This document shows positions 63,465 to 64,000 of a stretch of DNA of 64,000 nucleotides, in pieces (the first letter of the stretch is position 1; each line of letters begins with the position of its first letter). The notes beneath the pieces are model-generated. The model ran no database searches and had not been told where the DNA came from. It saw only the letters and a list, made by a program, of their open reading frames with translations. The position numbers were made by a program, and so were the translations under genes. Source of the stretch: Thermomonas paludicola (GTDB taxonomy: Bacteria; Pseudomonadota; Gammaproteobacteria; Xanthomonadales; Xanthomonadaceae); contig NZ_CP093311.1 in assembly GCF_024498955.1 (NCBI RefSeq), positions 372,001 through 436,000 on the forward strand, read 5' to 3'.

Positions 63465-64000
63465 ATGACTCGTCGCCCCGCCGCTTCCGGCAGCATCGGC
63501 CGCTTCAAAACCGCGCTGGGCGAATCGCCGCCGCTGCTGTGGTCATTCCTGTATTTTTTCTGCCTGCTGTGCGGCTATTACGTGCTGCGCCCGGTGCGCG
63601 AGGCGATGGGCGCGTCCAGCGACGTTGCCGCCGTGTTCCCGGCGGCGTTCATCGACTTCTTCGCGGCGCATGGCCTGCCGCTCAAGGACTTCACCCTGCA
63701 GGTGCTGTTCACCTGCACGTTCCTGATCATGCTGGTGCTGCAACCGGCCTATGGCTGGCTGGTCAGCCGCTGGCCACGGCGGGTGTTCCTGCCCGCGGTG
63801 TACGGCTTCTTCATCCTCACCCTGCTGCTGTTCTACGTGATGTTCAACAGCGGCGTGCCGGGGCGCGGGATGGCGTTCTTCCTGTGGATCACCGTGTTCA
63901 ACCTGTTTGCGGTGGCGGTGTTCTGGAGCTTCATGGCCGATGTCTGGTCGGATGCCGACGCGCGCCGGTGCTATGGCTACATCGGCGCGGCCGGCACGTT
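63465..64000 (+). CDS. MFS/ATP-ADP-translocase-like membrane transporter, partial
   Basis: This gene starts at ATG 63465 and runs off the window end; 178 codons are visible. The translation begins MTRRPAASGSIGRFK and continues into membrane segments, including LLWSFLYFFCLLCGYYVLRP, then VREAMGASS. These features are typical of a Xanthomonadaceae transporter group annotated as MFS or NTP/NDP exchange-like. At least four membrane helices are present. Substrate unknown. It is divergent from the GMC gene. Confidence 0.75.
   Translation, partial: MTRRPAASGSIGRFKTALGESPPLLWSFLYFFCLLCGYYVLRPVREAMGASSDVAAVFPAAFIDFFAAHGLPLKDFTLQVLFTCTFLIMLVLQPAYGWLVSRWPRRVFLPAVYGFFILTLLLFYVMFNSGVPGRGMAFFLWITVFNLFAVAVFWSFMADVWSDADARRCYGYIGAAGT

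Overview
The window is GC-rich chromosomal DNA from a gammaproteobacterium. It is most likely a member of the Xanthomonadaceae/Lysobacteraceae (Lysobacter, Thermomonas, Luteimonas or a relative). This rests on the coaE-pilD-pilC-pilB order, an AlgP/histone H1-like Lys-Ala-Pro protein, an eukaryotic-type class I aldolase, the methionine-cycle set metF/ahcY/metK, and pervasive GC-rich codon use. The genus is an inference. There is no transposase, integrase, rRNA operon or CRISPR array. One tRNA gene, tRNA-Gly(CCC), is present.

Layout. 0-4.7 kb: coaE and the type IV pilus genes pilD, pilC, pilB on the minus strand, with a -24/-12 (sigma-54) promoter in front of pilB. 4.8-6.4 kb: a hipB/hipA-type toxin-antitoxin pair behind an AT-rich, palindrome-bearing control region. 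6.5-16.4 kb: a glycan/glycosylation island of variable base composition (two glycosyltransferases, two SAM methyltransferases, a flippase-like membrane protein, a DegT aminotransferase, an acyltransferase, and a GT-C/TPR membrane protein). 16.4-17.3 kb: two pilin genes, each with its own -24/-12 promoter, so the island lies between pilB and the pilins. 17.5-32.6 kb: housekeeping and envelope genes (aldolase, RND efflux pair, SPOUT methyltransferase, M28 peptidase, mscL, FAH hydrolase, Rieske protein, SLC13 transporter, trmB, autotransporter esterase). 32.7-42.8 kb: tRNA-Gly, rimK-like ligase, a two-component system, branched-chain aminotransferase, metF, ahcY under an S-adenosylhomocysteine riboswitch, and uup. 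42.9-45.8 kb: a remodelled EcoRII/SsoII-type restriction-modification locus. 45.9-56.4 kb: metK, a DUF457-type hydrolase, dusB, a nucleoside transporter with a ribokinase-family kinase, a diguanylate cyclase, an SPFH/NfeD pair, gcvT and gcvH. 56.4-64 kb: a 0.8-kb non-coding stretch with a 6S-RNA-like candidate, the H1-like gene, a serine beta-lactamase-family protein, lemA, an M48 peptidase with a TerB-like tail, a GMC oxidoreductase, and the start of a transporter cut by the window end.

Most interesting region: 42.9-45.8 kb. A 19-bp palindrome with GGACA-N3-TGTCC half-sites sits just upstream of a gene encoding an N-terminal HTH, a C5-cytosine methyltransferase and a C-terminal HNH nuclease in one 676-residue frame. 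The methyltransferase's conserved motif X is altered exactly where base composition drops and the nuclease module begins. About 300 bp further on lies the catalytic end of an EcoRII-type endonuclease with an apparent one-base frameshift. My reading is that an HNH nuclease cassette was inserted into an EcoRII/SsoII-type R-M operon, creating a methyltransferase-nuclease fusion and truncating the original endonuclease.

The methyl cycle is also notable. metF has a strong palindromic operator, ahcY has a riboswitch and metK has a leader hairpin, so one cycle shows three different control devices within 10 kb.
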